The notes under the pieces: generated by a model
Told to the model about the DNA's origin: nothing
The model's input: the letters and a program-made list of their open reading frames with translations, nothing else
Database searches by the model: none
In this document: piece by piece, positions 18,827 to 21,537 of the stretch
How positions within the stretch are numbered: position 1 is the first letter of the stretch
Layout of the letters: the number at the start of each line of letters is the position of its first letter
Translations under genes and position numbers: made by a program
Assembly (NCBI GenBank): GCA_013115125.1
Contig: JABANN010000555.1
Location: 1-21,537 of the forward strand
Source of the DNA: Perkinsus olseni
Lineage: Eukaryota; Perkinsozoa; Perkinsida
DNA: 21,537 nt
Direction: 5' to 3'

Positions 18827-21537
18827 CTATGACCACAACCATGCGAGGTTACTCGCGCTCCTTTTATGACGGAAGATCCGCGCCGGATGCCTCTTGCTGG
18901 CTGCATTCAATGGGGGACAGCAGAGCAGTAGTCGGCCCAACCTCGGCACGATTACTACCAATAATGATGCCAGGACCCCCGCAGCAGAGACGGCCAACAA
19001 CAAGTTGAGAATAGTCCTCACAGCGCCACTGAGCCATCTCCGATGTAGTCGATTCCGTTGGAGCTGAGCAGCTGCTGTCGCTGATTCCAGTGGCAGTCGG
19101 CGACGGTCACCATTACGAGAGAATACAATCTCGCCATCACTCAGCTGAGGTCGATTCACTAAGGGGAGCGGCACTTCCGTCAAGACTAATGGCTGTGTTT
19201 TGCTTTCGCGACTTCCACTAGCGCCGCTATTATCTCCGTATACTCGGCAAGTGCCACGGTCACCATCACCGGTCGGTGTCCATCCGATGCTGAGGAAGGG
19301 CCTCTCGCCAGACTGAGGGTACCTTCCAAGCTCCTTGCATTGGGATAGGGTAATGCCGGTTCGAGTAAGGAGGACGTCGGAGGATGCTGGACGACGATAC
19401 TCCTGCTCCTGGCTCGAGTTGTCGGCCAAGGGTTTCCAGTCATCATCATCGTCATCATCACTGATTGAGTGATGAGAGGAGGCACCACACTCCAGTTGAT
19501 CGTAAAGATAACCATCACTACCTCTGCATACCATCATGCCCAACCTGAGAGACAAGCACCAAAATCCCACCCAGGTTCGATCCGCGGGACTGCCATTTTC
19601 TCTACCCAACCCTCACTACTCGTTAGAAGTCAAGCGTGTCAAGGCAGCATCCGCTTTACTCAAGAAGTCCTGATGGCTACCGTCCGCCATCGTACTAGTA
19701 TTGGCGGCGTTATCCCAAGCGAAGTCGATACCACAAATCCCCGAACGCGTATCGTAATGGTCGTCCACGAGAGCATCATCGCCATACGCCATCAATGGGG
19801 TAAAGTAGTACCTGAGTGATGCCAGAGTCGACCTCAGGATACCAGCATTTGCCTGAACCATTAATGAGAGTATCTCCTGGACGAAAACTACCACATCAGT
19901 TCGACGCGTCTCACTGGTTGGACTGCTACTCGCGTCAACTACTACTTTCCGACCCCCTCCGTGGCCCTCTTCTTACCGATGCTTTAGTACACCCATAATG
20001 GTGGGAGGGTAACCCTTCTTATCACCGACAATCAAGTCCGATGGCAGATCCTAATGACGATAATGACTAACCCGTCGGTACTCTCCCCAGCATCAACACT
20101 ACGCCATCCTTCCCAGGCGTCCAACAGGAGTCGCCGAAGATCTCAAACCGTCGCTGTCGCCACCGCTGCAGGTACTCGGGGACGTAGTGGTCGATGACCG
20201 GCTCTCTACAACACAATTTCGTGGCGCGCGGGAAAACCAATACCATCGGTCCTTATTACGGTATGCTTGGTCCTGACCAACACTCCGCTCCGCAGCCGCA
20301 CTCCGGCTCAGCATAGCTCACTGGCATGTCGATACGCTCATGGCTGAGAGTAGCGGAAGGAGTGGTATTGGCGGTGTGAGTTATTATTATTATTACTCAA
20401 GAGACATCAACCATGCTCCTACTCCTACATCCTCATGTGTCCATGACTTCAACTGTAATGGCGGATGGGCGAGATACTTGGCCAAGTCGTATGATATAAC
20501 ATAACCACCACCTGAAGGGGGCCAATGGAGGAGGGGAGGTAATAATAATAATAATATCATTACCCTGAGCATTCCATGGATACTGTGTAAGGCCTGTCAT
20601 CTGAGTAAACTTACCATCGAACCTGACCATCATCATCAACTGCTGTCCTCCATCACCATCATTACCATTTATGATCTTTACTCTCGGGCTCCCACATGAC
20701 CGGTGCATGACGGAAGGAGCCAGCATAGACCCTTTGCTTATTCCACATATCATGTTGGTCGATGAAGTCTAGTAGCCTGTCCACGTGTATGAAACTGTCC
20801 GTGTCCGCCTTCAGTAATAGTCGGAACCTCGAGAAGCATCGCTCAAGATCGAAAAACAGCCGCGCAAACTCGGCTGGAGATGAGCCGCTACCCGGCACGC
20901 CCAAGTCGATCAAGCGTCCCAGACACGTCATCAAGGGAAAAGGCCACATCGAGTATGCGCTGAAACTCCTAGCGTAACATTCGAAAGATTCCCCTCGACA
21001 CTCGCGGAAGGGCTCACGACGATAAGAAGGCACTGCCCCACTATGGAGTTGAACAATGAAGGCCCATCATTGACGATCTCTCCGTGATCTCTCAAGGATC
21101 CCCGCCAATTAGCAGCAATTATCCATTTCACCACGGCACAGATATTGGGATCGGGAAAGAATTTTCTTCCTCTGACGGTATCACCGGCAGCCGTTGATGT
21201 CGGTTTTGGCGCCCTCCGAGAAAATGCCCAAAATGAGGGAAAGAGGAGTTTTCCCATGCTAATTGCAAGTCCGCCAGTATTGATACTACCCGCCCGCCCG
21301 GAAGGCCCCATCGCGACTACTACCTTCCTAGCTTGTCCACAACTCTCTGAAAAGAGAGTCGGACCTTGGTGCCGAGAGCATCGTAGCGGTCCTCGAACCA
21401 TTTAGGGAGCTGCATCATGTCACCTGAGGGGTAGTGGTAGGAGGAGAGGTTGGTGATGTTGTGGTACTACTACTACCGAATTGCTTCATCTCGGCCATTG
21501 CTGTATCTCTGGTGGAATCATCGGGGTAATGAGCACC
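18827..21537 (-). CDS. GT31 array unit D: GT31-Cys-TM gene, 5' part outside the window
   Basis: The window ends inside the GT31 domain at GAHYPDDSTRDTAMAEMKQF. In order: FEDRYDALGTKVRLS (about 21330-21420), a long interruption, then FRLLLKADTDSFIHVDRLLD (DxD, about 20770-20830), YAGSFRHAPVMWEPESKDHK, MTGLTQYPWNAQG, a GGYVISYDLAKYLAHPP block and an EDVGVGAWL block (about 20400-20510). The extension has VIDHYVPEYLQRWRQRRFEI with GDSCW (about 20110-20200), HYDTRSGICGIDFAW (about 19735-19765), MVCRGSDGYLYDQLEC (about 19485-19535), an Asp run, LSQCKELGRYPQ, GTCRVYGD, a TM (ILNLLLAVSAAGVLASLLVV) and a basic tail ending at 18827. The interruption before the DxD exon is about 500 nt, at the site where unit A has a 48-nt intron. 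It shares a 380-bp near-identical block with unit C. Confidence 0.78.
19825..19843 (+). repeat. Dispersed motif, copy 11 (degenerate)
   Basis: GAGTCGACCTCAGGATACC in unit D. On the gene strand it starts GTATCCTGAGGTCGAC, again beginning with GT, ahead of the DTRSGIC exon. Confidence 0.45.
20351..20730 (-). repeat. 380-bp block shared by units C and D (unit D copy)
   Basis: Partner of 16677-17056. The (AAT)n tract near 20540-20555 is longer here than in unit C, showing microsatellite drift after the copying event. Confidence 0.9.

Noticed and set aside
19571-19582. Second GGTTCGATCC B box match in unit D
   Set aside because: It has no T-stem pairing and no A box. It lies in an intron and is probably chance.
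1-21537. CRISPR arrays, rRNA, LTRs, reverse transcriptase or transposase genes
   Set aside because: No spaced direct repeats of the right form, no rRNA-like blocks and no polymerase or transposase motifs were seen on either strand.

Overview
The window reads as nuclear DNA of an intron-rich unicellular eukaryote. Most introns that can be placed by protein homology and reading phase are GT-AG and only 44-58 nt long. Genes are tightly packed and base composition looks close to even GC. Same-strand spacing around 110 bp, and a pyrimidine-rich CAG a few bases before a start codon, suggest trans-splicing. A Perkinsus-like alveolate is my best inference, but nothing in the window proves it.

Layout: 1-2.8 kb is mostly non-coding, with a perfect 57-nt hairpin (532-588) and one small unrecognised gene on the minus strand. 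3.06-4.50 kb (+) encodes a multi-pass membrane protein ending in a p97/Cdc48-binding SHP-like box. 4.61-5.86 kb (+) is a single-exon PIGV (GPI mannosyltransferase 2). 6.2-7.75 kb (+) is a seven-exon GT-A type glycosyltransferase of the Glyco_tranf_2_4-like kind. From 8.27 kb to the right edge, four head-to-tail paralogues lie on the minus strand (units A-D; D runs off the window). Each carries a GT31 beta-1,3-galactosyltransferase-type domain, then a long cysteine-containing region I do not recognise, a C-terminal membrane helix and a basic tail.

The known genes point to one theme, glycan building in the secretory pathway: a GPI-anchor mannosyltransferase, a second glycosyltransferase and a local family of GT31 enzymes with an unusual membrane topology. 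The GT31 array is a patchwork. Blocks of about 330 and 380 bp are nearly identical between paralogues, introns included, while flanking exons have diverged, as expected from gene conversion or recent unequal exchange.

The least expected signal is a short dispersed motif, roughly GNNTCRACCTAAGATACC. It occurs at least eleven times between 6.6 and 19.9 kb in both orientations, mostly in introns, at intron starts or between genes. No feature type I know explains it.
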